From: Rheinheimera nanhaiensis E407-8
GTDB lineage: Bacteria; Pseudomonadota; Gammaproteobacteria; Enterobacterales; Alteromonadaceae
DNA: 64,000 nucleotides
NCBI RefSeq assembly: GCF_000296695.1
Contig: NZ_BAFK01000006.1
Span: 62,001-126,000 of the forward strand
Reading direction: 5' to 3'
Positions within the stretch are counted from its first letter, which is position 1, and every line of letters begins with the position of its first letter. A program made the translations under genes and the position numbers. Shown piece after piece: positions 31,226-40,356 of this stretch. The notes under the pieces are model-generated. The model was not told where the DNA came from and did not search any database. It saw only the letters and a list, made by a program, of their open reading frames with translations.

Positions 31226-32266
31226 ATGAAGGTGCTGCTACGTGCCGATGCCTCGGTGTCTGTGGGTAGCGGCCATATAATGCGCTGTCTGACACTGGCC
31301 AAAGCACTTAAGCAGCAGGGGGCAGTTTGTGATTTTATCTGCCGGCCACATCAAGGCCATTTAATCGCCTGGCTCAGTAGCCAAGGCGTTAATGTGATTG
31401 TGCTGCCCGCTCCTATCGACAACGAAGTTGATGACGCCCGCCAGTGCCTGAACAATCTCACCACGTCTTATCAGTTGTTAGTGCTGGATCATTATCAGTT
31501 GGGGCAAGCCTATTGCCAACGGATGCGCGAACGCTGCGATAACATATTGGTGATAGACGATTTAGCCAACCGACAGCATGACTGTGACATCTTACTGGAT
31601 CAAAACCTGCTGCCAAATGGTAACGAACGCTATCAGCACTTAGTGCCGGCGCACTGCATACAACTATTAGGCCCGCGTTATGCGCTGCTGCGCGATGAAT
31701 TTTACCAGCGCCCAAGCAATAGCAATGGCCAGCCAAAGCATATTTTGGTTAGCTTTGGCGGTAGTGATGAGCAAAATTTAACCACACTGGCCGTTAATGC
31801 CATTGCACAGCTAAAGCCAGAGCAGGTTACGGCCGATATAGTGATAGGCGCAAATAACCCGTGGCGCGCTATGCTACAGCAGCAAGTGGCGCGCCTGCCT
31901 AATGTGCAATTACATGTGCAATGTAATTACATGGCCAGCCTGATGTACCAAGCCAGACTCATGCTTGGTGCAGGCGGTGCCACCCATTGGGAGAGGTGTA
32001 TTTGTGGTCTGCCGGGCTTAGTAGTGACCGTTGCCGAAAATCAGCAGGCGACAACGGCGTATCTGGACGAGCTTGGTGCCTGTGTCTGGTTGGGTCAGGC
32101 TGCTGAAATGTCAGCAGAGTTCTTTGCAGAGCAACTATGCTATTACCTGTCCCAGCCAGCACTGCTGGACGAAATTGGCCAGCTGGCGAAAAACCTGGTA
32201 CCGGCTAATGCCGGTACGCCTTTAGTGATAGAGCAAATAATGGCACTTGCAGAGGGTACATGCTAA
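31226..32266 (+). CDS. pseG: PseG, UDP-sugar hydrolase
   Basis: Removes UDP from UDP-2,4-diacetamido-2,4,6-trideoxy-L-altrose. The 346-residue GT-B-fold protein starts at the ATG at 31226 (MKVLLRADASVSVGSGHIMR), where PseG homology begins; the open frame from 31043 overlaps pseF and is spurious. The catalytic His lies in SGHIMRC. The C-terminal GAGGATHWERCICGLP nucleotide site is present. Positioned one base after the pseF stop. Confidence 0.94.
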   Translation: MKVLLRADASVSVGSGHIMRCLTLAKALKQQGAVCDFICRPHQGHLIAWLSSQGVNVIVLPAPIDNEVDDARQCLNNLTTSYQLLVLDHYQLGQAYCQRMRERCDNILVIDDLANRQHDCDILLDQNLLPNGNERYQHLVPAHCIQLLGPRYALLRDEFYQRPSNSNGQPKHILVSFGGSDEQNLTTLAVNAIAQLKPEQVTADIVIGANNPWRAMLQQQVARLPNVQLHVQCNYMASLMYQARLMLGAGGATHWERCICGLPGLVVTVAENQQATTAYLDELGACVWLGQAAEMSAEFFAEQLCYYLSQPALLDEIGQLAKNLVPANAGTPLVIEQIMALAEGTC

Positions 32267-33309
32267 CCATGAAATTGGGCAAACGGGCAGTAGGCCCAGG
32301 CGAACAGCCTTTTATCATCGCTGAGCTATCAGGCAACCATGACCAATCGCTGGAGAAAGCCTTGGCGATGGTCGATGCTGCTGCCGCTTGTGGCGCTGAT
32401 GCCATCAAAATACAAACCTACACTGCAGATAGCATGACGCTGGATATCAATAGCGGCGATTTTGTTATTCAGGACGCCGGTAATCTCTGGCAAGGCCAGT
32501 CGCTGTATCAGTTATATCAAAAAGCCATGACGCCCTGGGGTTGGCACCAGGCAATATTCGACCGCGCTGCAGCACATGGCATGCTGGCGTTTAGCACGCC
32601 CTTTGATCAGGCGGCGGTCGATTTTCTGGAAAGCTTACAGGTGCCCTGCTATAAAATTGCCTCATTTGAAAATAGCGACCATGGCTTACTGGCTGCGGTG
32701 GCTAAAACCGGCAAGCCGGTCATCATGTCAACCGGCATGGCAACACAGAGCGAACTGGCAGAGTCGGTTGAAGTGCTGCGACAACATGGCTGCACCAAGC
32801 TTATTTTACTCAAATGCACTTCGCATTATCCTGCCGATCCGATAGACGCCAACCTGGCGACCATACCCCACCTTGCGGCACTGTTTGGCTGTCAGGTGGG
32901 GTTATCTGACCATACTGCCGGCATAGGTGTCGCGGTGGCCAGTGTTGTGCTGGGCGCTACAGTGATTGAAAAGCACTTTGTGCTGGACAGAAGCGAAGGC
33001 GGTGTTGACGCCGAGTTTTCACTAGAGCCGGCTGAGTTTTCAGCCCTGATTACCGAGTGCAAGCGCGCAGCGGTTGCGCTTGGCAAAGTGACCTATGGCG
33101 GCACCGAAAAAGAACAGGCATCACGTAAGTACCGCCGCTCACTGTATATTGCGCAAGACATGCACGCCGGAGAGGTGTTTACTGTGGACAATCTGCGCTC
33201 GGTGCGCCCCGGTTTTGGCCTGGAGCCTAAATATCTGCCAATGTTGCTCGGTAAACCGATTAAAAAGGCGGCTAACAAAGGCACGCCAATGAGCTGGGAC
33301 TTTATTTAA
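32260..33309 (+). CDS. pseI: PseI, pseudaminic acid synthase
   Basis: Condenses the PseG product with phosphoenolpyruvate to form pseudaminic acid. The 349 residues include the NeuB TIM barrel (FIIAELSGNHDQSLEKALAM, KIASFENSD, KCTSHYPADP, GLSDHTAGIGVAVA, EKHFVLDR) and a C-terminal SAF/antifreeze-like domain (RSLYIAQDMHAGEVFTVDNL). ATG at 32260 overlaps the pseG stop, with GAGG four bases upstream; an alternative ATG lies nine bases later. NEU-type synthases are told apart from PseI by operon context here. Confidence 0.95.
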   Translation: MLTMKLGKRAVGPGEQPFIIAELSGNHDQSLEKALAMVDAAAACGADAIKIQTYTADSMTLDINSGDFVIQDAGNLWQGQSLYQLYQKAMTPWGWHQAIFDRAAAHGMLAFSTPFDQAAVDFLESLQVPCYKIASFENSDHGLLAAVAKTGKPVIMSTGMATQSELAESVEVLRQHGCTKLILLKCTSHYPADPIDANLATIPHLAALFGCQVGLSDHTAGIGVAVASVVLGATVIEKHFVLDRSEGGVDAEFSLEPAEFSALITECKRAAVALGKVTYGGTEKEQASRKYRRSLYIAQDMHAGEVFTVDNLRSVRPGFGLEPKYLPMLLGKPIKKAANKGTPMSWDFI

Positions 33310-33313
33310 CCCT

Positions 33314-33898
33314 ATGTCAGCAGCGAAACGCTATCCACTGTCTGAATTTAAGCCGCTCACAGCCGACTGGCTGGCGCTGGTGTGGCAGTGGCGCAACCTG
33401 CCAGACATTCGGCGTAATATGCACAATGATAGCCCGATTAGCTGGCAGCAACACCAGGCCTGGTTTGCAGCGCTACAGAACGATAAACAACGCAAAGTTT
33501 TTGTGTTTTTGCAGGATCAACGCCCTATCGGCGTACTGAACTTCACCTGGCATACCGACGGCAAGCTGGAATGGGGCTGTTATTTGGGTGAAACCAACGT
33601 TTGGCCCGGCTCTGGCTTATTACTGGAAATTGCTGCCCTGGATTACGCCGCCAGTCACACTGACTGCCCTGCCCTGCACGCCGAAGTGTTATCCTTTAAC
33701 CACAGCGTGGTTAAAATGCATCAGTTGTTTGGTTATCAGCCACTACCAGATAAGACCGGCAGCCTGCGTGATGGTCAACATTATAATGTTAAAGTATTTT
33801 CTTATGCGCTTGAGCAGTGGCGGCACAACCGCACAGCCATTTTGGCTCAGTTACCCAAGCAAATTGCCGCCGCGGCGCAACAGATCCATTTTTACTAA
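33314..33898 (+). CDS. pseH: PseH-like GNAT N-acyltransferase
   Basis: Predicted to acylate the 4-amino group of the PseC product, between the PseC and PseG steps. The 194-residue GNAT-fold protein has the family pattern RNLPDIRRNMHNDSPISWQQ, then HQAWFAAL, followed by the acyl-CoA binding region and VLSFNHSVVKMHQLFGYQ. PseH normally uses acetyl-CoA. With an acyl-carrier protein and ligase immediately downstream, a different acyl donor is possible here (inference). Confidence 0.85.
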   Translation: MSAAKRYPLSEFKPLTADWLALVWQWRNLPDIRRNMHNDSPISWQQHQAWFAALQNDKQRKVFVFLQDQRPIGVLNFTWHTDGKLEWGCYLGETNVWPGSGLLLEIAALDYAASHTDCPALHAEVLSFNHSVVKMHQLFGYQPLPDKTGSLRDGQHYNVKVFSYALEQWRHNRTAILAQLPKQIAAAAQQIHFY

Positions 33899-33912
33899 CA
33901 CCGGGTTTAACC

Positions 33913-34164
33913 ATGAACATAGAACAACAGATTAAAGACAGCCTTAGCCAAGTCGCTTTGCTCGCCAATTGTCAGCTGATTGCCGATATCAATAACGATA
34001 CCGTGTTGTTACAAAGCGGGCTGGACTCTTTGGGTTTTGCCATGCTGGTTGCCCAACTGGAGGAAGATCTGGGCATAGATCCGTTCAGTCAGATGCAAAT
34101 TGCCGTGTATCCACGCACCTTTGGTGAGTTTGTCGGCATTTATCAGCAAGCCCTGAAGGGGTAA
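33913..34164 (+). CDS. Acyl carrier protein
   Basis: An 83-residue stand-alone carrier protein. The phosphopantetheine Ser lies in the GLDSLGFAMLVAQLEEDLGI motif near residue 39. It starts at the ATG at 33913; the longer open frame runs into the preceding gene. It is followed eight bases later by an acyl-ligase, which probably loads it. It is not the housekeeping AcpP, given the divergent sequence and glycan context. Confidence 0.9.
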   Translation: MNIEQQIKDSLSQVALLANCQLIADINNDTVLLQSGLDSLGFAMLVAQLEEDLGIDPFSQMQIAVYPRTFGEFVGIYQQALKG

Positions 34165-34172
34165 CTGACGGT

Positions 34173-35474
34173 ATGACATTGCTGCAACGCCTGGAGCAGG
34201 CTAATTATCAAACCACAGCGATAATAGCTGGCTCAGGAAGCAGCTTCAGCCAGTTAGTTGCCAATGCCCGGCAACTTCGTCTTAAGAATCCGGCACTGCA
34301 ACATCAGGCAATCGCCCTGGTTTATACTGATTTATCAAGCTTTTGCGCTCAGCTCCTGGCATTTGATGGCTGGTGTGCGAAGCTGTATTTATTACCAGAC
34401 CCGGCACTGCTGCCTGACAATACCTGGGTGTTTTCTGGCCCCGCTGTTACCCCACCATCGCGGCCAGAAAACCACCCGTCAACCCCGGCAGACAGCGATA
34501 CCCAGTGGTTTATGGCCACATCTGGCACCACCGGCACACCCAAATGGATAAGCCATAGTGTTAATAGCTTAACTCGGGCAGTGAAAATCAACGCTGACAG
34601 CAAAACCCTGCGCTGGGCGCTATGCTACCAGCCCACTCGCTTTGCCGGGCTACAGGTTGTGCTGCAAAGCCTGCTGTCCGGTGCCGCACTGGCAGACTGT
34701 AGCAATGGCGATGCGGCTGAGCGCCTGGCTAAAATACAGCAGGCCAAGGTTAATGCGGTGTCAGCCACCCCGTCATTGTGGCGCCAGTTATTAATGGCCG
34801 GGGACATCCAAAGTCTGGCGCTGAAGCAAATTACCCTGGGCGGTGAAATTGCGGACCAGTCAATTCTCGATACCTTATCAAAGCTGTTTCCACATGCCAG
34901 GCTACTACATATTTACGCCTCTACTGAGGCAGGCGTTGGCTTTGCGGTCGCCGATAAAAAGGCCGGCTTTCCCGCCAGCTGGTTAACACAAGGTCATAGT
35001 GAGCTGGCATTTAAAATAGATAGCCAACAGCATTTGTGGCTAAAACCACCGCAACAGCCCGACAGCAAACTGGCCGCCAGGCTGGATAATAATGGCTTTC
35101 TCGACACCGAAGACTTAGTTGGCGTCACGGCAGAGCGGGTGTATTTTCTTGGCCGGGCCAGCGGGCTGATTAATGTCGGTGGCAATAAGGTGGTGCCGGA
35201 ACAGGTTGAGCAGGTATTGCTGCAACACCCTTGTGTTGTGCAGGCGCGGGTCTATGGCAAAAGCAGCAGCCTGTTAGGCCAACTGGTGGTAGCCGATGTG
35301 CAATTAACACAAGGCTGCGATAATAAAACACTAAAACTGCAGCTTATTCAGCATTGTATGGCATCTTTAGCACGCTATCAGGTGCCAACACAGCTAAACT
35401 TTGTCGACAACATGGCGACTAATGCCAGTGGCAAACTTAGCCGACAGCTAAAGGATAAAATACAGCATGACTAA
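34173..35474 (+). CDS. AMP-forming acyl-CoA/ACP ligase
   Basis: A 433-residue ANL-superfamily enzyme that adenylates a carboxylic acid and presumably transfers it to the adjacent carrier protein. Motifs in order: TSGTTGTPK (phosphate loop, about residue 116), LGGEI, YASTEAG (aromatic/substrate site), DTEDLV, FLGRASGLINVGGNKVVPEQ (hinge), and NASGKLSRQ with the catalytic Lys near the C-terminus. It is shorter than typical 500-550-residue ligases, with a reduced N-terminal domain, as in small glycan-cluster ligases. It overlaps the next gene by eight bases. Confidence 0.88.
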   Translation: MTLLQRLEQANYQTTAIIAGSGSSFSQLVANARQLRLKNPALQHQAIALVYTDLSSFCAQLLAFDGWCAKLYLLPDPALLPDNTWVFSGPAVTPPSRPENHPSTPADSDTQWFMATSGTTGTPKWISHSVNSLTRAVKINADSKTLRWALCYQPTRFAGLQVVLQSLLSGAALADCSNGDAAERLAKIQQAKVNAVSATPSLWRQLLMAGDIQSLALKQITLGGEIADQSILDTLSKLFPHARLLHIYASTEAGVGFAVADKKAGFPASWLTQGHSELAFKIDSQQHLWLKPPQQPDSKLAARLDNNGFLDTEDLVGVTAERVYFLGRASGLINVGGNKVVPEQVEQVLLQHPCVVQARVYGKSSSLLGQLVVADVQLTQGCDNKTLKLQLIQHCMASLARYQVPTQLNFVDNMATNASGKLSRQLKDKIQHD

Positions 35475-36192
35475 ATTAGTCGTCGTCACCGGCGCCAGCC
35501 GCGGTTTGGGCTTAGCCATTTGCCGGCAGCTACTTAGCGCAGGATATCAAGTAGTGGCACTGGCCAGAACCCAGAGCCCGGAACTTAGCGCGCTAGCGGC
35601 CCGGCATGCTACCGCGCTTAGCTTTGTCGCGGCGGATCTGTCAGATCTTGAGGCTATCGCGCCGCTTTGCACTGAGCTGGTTAAACAGCACGGCCGACCT
35701 TATGCGCTGATTAACAATGCTGCCGTCGGTTATGATGGTGTGCTGGCCACCATGCACAACAGTGAAATTAATACCCTGCTTAACCTGAACATTCAGGCAC
35801 CGATTTTGCTTTGTAAATATTTGCTCAGGCCCATGTTACTGAACCAAAGTGGCCGTATCGTCAATATTTCGTCGATTATCGCCCGCACCGGTTTTAACGG
35901 CTTAAGCGTATACGCCGCCAGCAAAGCCGCGCTGGAGGGGTTTAGTAAATCCCTGGCGCGCGAAGTGGGTAAAGCCGGCATCACGGTAAACTGCGTGGCG
36001 CCGGGTTATATGCAGACTGACATGACCAATAGTTTACAAGGCGAAAAACTGGAAAGTATTAAAAGGCGCAGCCCGCTGGGCCGGCTGGCAACGCCGGATG
36101 ATGCCGCCGGCGCTGTGCTGTATTTACTGAGCGAGCAAGCAAGTGCAGTTACCGGAACGACGATAACTGTCGATGCCGGTAGCACTGCTTAA
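35467..36192 (+). CDS. FabG-like SDR ketoreductase
   Basis: A 241-residue short-chain dehydrogenase with NAD(P) motif TGASRGLG at the N-terminus, NNAAVG, catalytic Ser in NISSIIA and YAASKAALEGF. It resembles 3-oxoacyl-ACP reductase FabG. Following an acyl carrier protein and an acyl-ligase, the simplest role is reducing a 3-oxoacyl-ACP to 3-hydroxyacyl-ACP, which would then be put on a sugar amine. A sugar-ketone reductase is the alternative. Confidence 0.88.
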   Translation: MTKLVVVTGASRGLGLAICRQLLSAGYQVVALARTQSPELSALAARHATALSFVAADLSDLEAIAPLCTELVKQHGRPYALINNAAVGYDGVLATMHNSEINTLLNLNIQAPILLCKYLLRPMLLNQSGRIVNISSIIARTGFNGLSVYAASKAALEGFSKSLAREVGKAGITVNCVAPGYMQTDMTNSLQGEKLESIKRRSPLGRLATPDDAAGAVLYLLSEQASAVTGTTITVDAGSTA

Positions 36193-36215
36193 ACCGCAAG
36201 CATAGAGGTAAAAAC

Positions 36216-36722
36216 ATGACATCCGCGGCATTAAATGGTAGTGGCAATAAACATGAACATCAGATCCCGCAGGTTGATCCCGAAACGACCTGGCAACATT
36301 TTATCACCAAGCGACAAATGTCATTATCAGGCTTGCAAGCTGACATTGCGGCAGAATTAGGTGTTGCGGAGCAGGAACAGGAACAGTTAACCGTGTTGCA
36401 AAACATTAGGCCTTTTTCCAGCGTACTGAGAAAAATAGAAAAGCGCTTTGCTATTACCGGTGATATTGCCGCCAAAACATTACCAGAATTGCATAACCTT
36501 GCACTAGAACAACAACTAAACGTTATGACAATTGCTGCCATAGCACTACAACAAGAATATGAGCAGCAGCGCGACCTCAACTCCCTTAACAGTACGATCA
36601 AAATGACTGACAAGATTTGCTATTTATTACCGTCAGTATCACCAACGGCAATATTAGCACAACGTATTCATCGACTAATAAAGCAGCAATTGCAGCTGCT
36701 GAGTAACTTACACCATGCTTGA
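36216..36722 (+). CDS. Hypothetical helical protein of the glycan island
   Basis: A 168-residue protein that I do not recognise. It has a good ribosome site (GAGGT) and overlaps the next gene by eight bases, so it is real and coupled. It is predicted to be mainly helical and rich in Gln, Leu and Ala (for example ELGVAEQEQEQLTVLQNIRP), with no signal peptide, membrane helix or metal motif. It could be a scaffold or accessory subunit of the neighbouring formyltransferase-like protein or ligase. No function is claimed. Confidence 0.7.
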   Translation: MTSAALNGSGNKHEHQIPQVDPETTWQHFITKRQMSLSGLQADIAAELGVAEQEQEQLTVLQNIRPFSSVLRKIEKRFAITGDIAAKTLPELHNLALEQQLNVMTIAAIALQQEYEQQRDLNSLNSTIKMTDKICYLLPSVSPTAILAQRIHRLIKQQLQLLSNLHHA

Positions 36723-37476
36723 ACGCCCGGGCTTTATCTTTTTTCCTGGCTGCCGTGCCAGCGCTTATCTGGATATTATGCAACAGCTAACCATGCCGCC
36801 AGCCTGTATTGTCTTAATGCAAAACCCGCTGGCAGAGCGTGGCATTCAGGCAGCATCCTCACATCCTCTAGTGCAGCGGTTTTATCAGCCTGATGCAGAT
36901 ATCGAAGCGTTTTGTCAGCAATATAATGTTCCGCTATATGTTAGCAGCGCGCAGAGTATCAATGATGCAGAATTAACCAAATTACTGCTCAGGCAAGGCT
37001 GCCGCCACTGGTTATTCAGCGGTGGTGGTATAGTGCAGCCCAAAGTATTAGCGACGGGTTTGAAGTTTTTGCATGTGCATCCTGGGCAAATGCCTGAAGT
37101 AAGGGGAAGTACTTGTTTTTACTACTCTTTGCTTCATGATTTAACGCTTGCTGCAAGCGCATTTTTTCTCGAAGCAGAACTCGATGCTGGCCCAAGCATA
37201 CTGTGCCGGCATTTTCACATCAATATACCACCTGCGTTACTGTCTTCCGATTTTATTGATTATATCGTCGACCCCTATATTCGTGCCGAAACCCTCAAGC
37301 CATTGTGGCAACATTGGCCGGATATATCAGATGTTAGTAAGGTAGCAAAGCTAAGTACACCGCCGTCGGACCGGCCTTGCTATGTAATGCACCCGGTTCT
37401 CAGAGCAATGGCGATACAACGTGTTGCTGCCAGCTATAACGCCAGTAATGAAACAGGAGTATTTCATTATGCCTAA
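36715..37476 (+). CDS. Formyltransferase-fold protein
   Basis: A 253-residue protein related to the methionyl-tRNA/sugar N-formyltransferase family. Support is the motif LHVHPGQMPEVRGSTCFYYS near residue 121, matching the family pattern HPG-x-LP-x-RG with the catalytic His, and the preceding strand HWLFSGGGIVQPKVL. The N-terminal folate site is not clear. It could N-formylate an amino sugar, for example a pseudaminic acid derivative. The stop lies inside the start of the next gene (ATGCCTAA). Confidence 0.7.
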   Translation: MLERPGFIFFPGCRASAYLDIMQQLTMPPACIVLMQNPLAERGIQAASSHPLVQRFYQPDADIEAFCQQYNVPLYVSSAQSINDAELTKLLLRQGCRHWLFSGGGIVQPKVLATGLKFLHVHPGQMPEVRGSTCFYYSLLHDLTLAASAFFLEAELDAGPSILCRHFHINIPPALLSSDFIDYIVDPYIRAETLKPLWQHWPDISDVSKVAKLSTPPSDRPCYVMHPVLRAMAIQRVAASYNASNETGVFHYA

Positions 37477-38035
37477 CACGCCAACGGGTCATGTCATTTG
37501 GCTGACAGGTCTGTCAGGTGCCGGTAAAAGTACTATAGCGCAGCAGTTGGTAAAGCTTTATCGTGCGGCGTCAATTAATCCAATCTTACTGGATGGGGAT
37601 GCCGTGCGCGCAGCAATCAATGACCCCAACTGGGGATTTGATACCGACAGCCGACGCCGTGGTTCATACATTTATGCCAGGCTGGCTGCAATGTTATCAG
37701 GCCAGGGCCATTTAGTTATTGTTCCTACTATCAGTATGTTTCATGAAGTCCGCCACTGGAACCGCCAGCATATTGCGGGCTATTTTGAAGTGTATTTACG
37801 CGTGTCGCAGCATGTAAGGCAGCAGCGTGATCCGAAAGCGTTATATCGTCAACATCAGTCAGGTAGTAACCACAATATGGCCGGGCTGGATTTAACATAT
37901 GAAGAGCCTGACAACCCTGATTTAATTATCGACAACAATGGCGATAAGAGCGACATAGCACAGATTGCGCAGACCATATACACACAGTTTCATCAACGCT
38001 TTACAGGCACCGCAAACCAGGAGCGCCCCGAATGA
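37469..38035 (+). CDS. CysC-like kinase, likely cytidine diphosphoramidate kinase
   Basis: A 188-residue APS-kinase-fold protein. I start at the ATG at 37469, with AGGAG upstream; the open frame from 37421 is too long. Walker A GLSGAGKST is at residues 14-22, followed by LLDGDAVR and RDPKALYRQ, the family equivalents of CysC substrate motifs. No sulfate-assimilation gene is nearby. It heads four coupled genes whose families match C. jejuni Cj1415-Cj1418. There Cj1415 phosphorylates the 3'-OH of cytidine diphosphoramidate. Function is assigned by family plus context. Confidence 0.82.
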   Translation: MPNTPTGHVIWLTGLSGAGKSTIAQQLVKLYRAASINPILLDGDAVRAAINDPNWGFDTDSRRRGSYIYARLAAMLSGQGHLVIVPTISMFHEVRHWNRQHIAGYFEVYLRVSQHVRQQRDPKALYRQHQSGSNHNMAGLDLTYEEPDNPDLIIDNNGDKSDIAQIAQTIYTQFHQRFTGTANQERPE

Positions 38036-40356
38036 CCGTGGCAAATTATGTCAGTTTAACTAAAGCCGACACTCTGGCCAGCCTGGCCGGCCGGCTAAAG
38101 CATGCCAGTATATTGCCGCAGATTACGTTTACATTCACACAATGGCAGCATGATTCTGAACAGCTGATTACTGATATTTTAACTCAGTTCCAACAGCCGG
38201 TAGCGGTACGTTCCAGTGCGAAAAATGAAGATACAACCACGCAAAGTAACGCCGGTAAGTACAGCTCTGTACTAAACGTTGCAACAGAAGCCATAGCGTT
38301 ACAGCAAGCTATTGCACAGGTATTTAACTCCTATGATGGCGCACAAGCTGATGATCAGGTTTTTATTCAGCCCATGATATCTGACGCCGACTATGCCGGC
38401 GTTGCCTTTAGCCATGATGCCAGCACCGGCGCACCTTATTATGTTATCAGCACCGATTTAACAGGCGATACGCAAACCGTGACCGCTGGCGTCGATGCCC
38501 AAACACAAACCTGGTATATTCGCCACGATAGCAAACCTGAACAACTATGGCTGGCTCAGCTGGTTGACTTACTGCAGGAACTGGCATTGCTATACCCGGC
38601 GCAAGCATTAGATCTGGAATTTGTCTTTCGCAGCAACCAGCTGATATTACTGCAATTACGCCCACTGATTATCAACAATACACTTGATTTTGAAGCGACA
38701 CAGTACCAAACAGAATTGCATTGTATTGACAAAAAGTTGCATCGTTTAACTCAGCGCCATCCCTATCTGCTGGGCGAGCAAACCTGTTTTGGCGTGATGC
38801 CGGATTGGAATCCTGCAGAAATCATTGGCATGAAGCCAAGGCCTTTAGCACTGTCCTTGTATAAAGAGCTTATTACTGATGCTATATGGGCCACACAACG
38901 CTGTAATTATGGCTACCGGGATGTTCGCGACCATGCTTTATTAATTGTGCTTGGTGGTACACCCTATATTGATATTCGGGTAAGTTTTAATTCGTTTATT
39001 CCGGCCAGCCTTGACACCGCTTTAGCGGAAAAACTGGTTAACTTCTATCTGAATAAATTAAAGCAAGCACCACAATTGCACGACAAGGTTGAGTTCGCTA
39101 TCGTTGCGTCGTGCTTCGCATTTGACTTAGATGACAAACTTACGGAACTTGCCGCACATAATTTCAGTAACAAGGAATGCCAACAAATCCGTTCAGCCCT
39201 AATCGACCTGACAAAAAATATCATTGCCGACAACCAAGGCGTTTTTGCTAAGGACATTGCCAGCATTACCCAACTTGAGCATCGGCAAAAGCAATTAATA
39301 GCCTCAGATTTGAATAAACTGGATAAAATTTACTGGCTAATTCAGGATTGCAAACGCTACGGTACCCTTCCATTTGCCGGCTTAGCCCGGGCAGGCTTTA
39401 TTGCTATGCAACTTTTAGCATCGCTGAAATACAAGCGGCTGTTAACGGACGATAACTATCAGGCATTCTTACGGGATGTGCGTACCGTTAGCTCGTCGCT
39501 GGTACATGACAAACAGCACCTGCCGGCGTCGGAGTTTTTCGCGCAATATGGCCATTTACGACCCGGCACTTACGAAATCACGTCATATCGCTATGATGAG
39601 CAACCTGAGAAATATTTTGCCATCGCTGACGATAGTAAAGCTGATAGCGGAGCGTCAGCGGGCTTTAGCTTGTCGCTGCAACAACTGAACGCGATTAATC
39701 AGGTGCTGGCCGATGCTAAGATGGATCTCGATGCTGTTGCCTTGTTTAACTTCATTAAGCAAGCCATCGAAGCGCGTGAGTATAGCAAGTTTGTATTTAC
39801 TCGTAGTTTAAGTGATGCCCTGGTTCTGATCGAGCAATTAGGCCAGCAAGTTGGCTTTAGCCGTGAGCAACTGGCATTTGCCGATATCAAAGATATCTTG
39901 CGCCTGCACTCGACGACACATAGCGCCGCAGCAACGTTGCAAAGCTCAATTGCGCTTGGGCAAAACTACTACCGCTTGTGTCAAAGTATCAAGCTACCGG
40001 CCCTGATCAGCAGCACCCATCAAGCCCGGTATTTTGCTTTGCTGGCTGATGAGCCCAATTTTATTACCACAAAACGGGTGTCTGCAGCCTGCACCAGCGC
40101 CAACCAAAGCGGCAATCTGGCAGGCAAAATCGTCTTTATTGAAGCCGCTGATCCCGGCTACGACTGGTTGTTTTCGCATGGCATTGCCGGCCTGGTAACG
40201 CAGTACGGCGGCTGCAATTCGCATATGGCGATCAGAGCGCAGGAGCTTGGCATTCCGGCAATCATAGGAGCAGGCGAACTACTTTATAATAAATGGCGTA
40301 CGGCCAAGTGGTTAACCATTGATTGCGCAAGTAAAAAAGTAGAGCCCGGCCAATGA
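38032..40356 (+). CDS. PEP-synthase-like protein, likely L-glutamine kinase
   Basis: A 774-residue protein with the PEP-synthase/PPDK layout minus the PEP-binding barrel. An N-terminal ATP-grasp domain contains VRSSAKNEDTTTQSNAGKYSS, a long middle domain follows, and a C-terminal phospho-histidine swivel domain has TQYGGCNSHMAIRAQELGIP with the catalytic His near residue 730. C. jejuni Cj1418 has this layout and phosphorylates the amide nitrogen of L-glutamine using ATP, starting phosphoramidate synthesis. Start and stop overlap its neighbours by four bases each (ATGA), indicating coupling with the other three pathway genes. Confidence 0.85.
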   Translation: MTVANYVSLTKADTLASLAGRLKHASILPQITFTFTQWQHDSEQLITDILTQFQQPVAVRSSAKNEDTTTQSNAGKYSSVLNVATEAIALQQAIAQVFNSYDGAQADDQVFIQPMISDADYAGVAFSHDASTGAPYYVISTDLTGDTQTVTAGVDAQTQTWYIRHDSKPEQLWLAQLVDLLQELALLYPAQALDLEFVFRSNQLILLQLRPLIINNTLDFEATQYQTELHCIDKKLHRLTQRHPYLLGEQTCFGVMPDWNPAEIIGMKPRPLALSLYKELITDAIWATQRCNYGYRDVRDHALLIVLGGTPYIDIRVSFNSFIPASLDTALAEKLVNFYLNKLKQAPQLHDKVEFAIVASCFAFDLDDKLTELAAHNFSNKECQQIRSALIDLTKNIIADNQGVFAKDIASITQLEHRQKQLIASDLNKLDKIYWLIQDCKRYGTLPFAGLARAGFIAMQLLASLKYKRLLTDDNYQAFLRDVRTVSSSLVHDKQHLPASEFFAQYGHLRPGTYEITSYRYDEQPEKYFAIADDSKADSGASAGFSLSLQQLNAINQVLADAKMDLDAVALFNFIKQAIEAREYSKFVFTRSLSDALVLIEQLGQQVGFSREQLAFADIKDILRLHSTTHSAAATLQSSIALGQNYYRLCQSIKLPALISSTHQARYFALLADEPNFITTKRVSAACTSANQSGNLAGKIVFIEAADPGYDWLFSHGIAGLVTQYGGCNSHMAIRAQELGIPAIIGAGELLYNKWRTAKWLTIDCASKKVEPGQ

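Noticed and set aside
37469-38035. Sulfate-assimilation APS kinase (CysC) as the function of the small kinase
   Set aside because: No cysDN or other sulfate genes are near, and it is coupled to three genes matching the phosphoramidate pathway; the CysC fold is expected for that kinase too.
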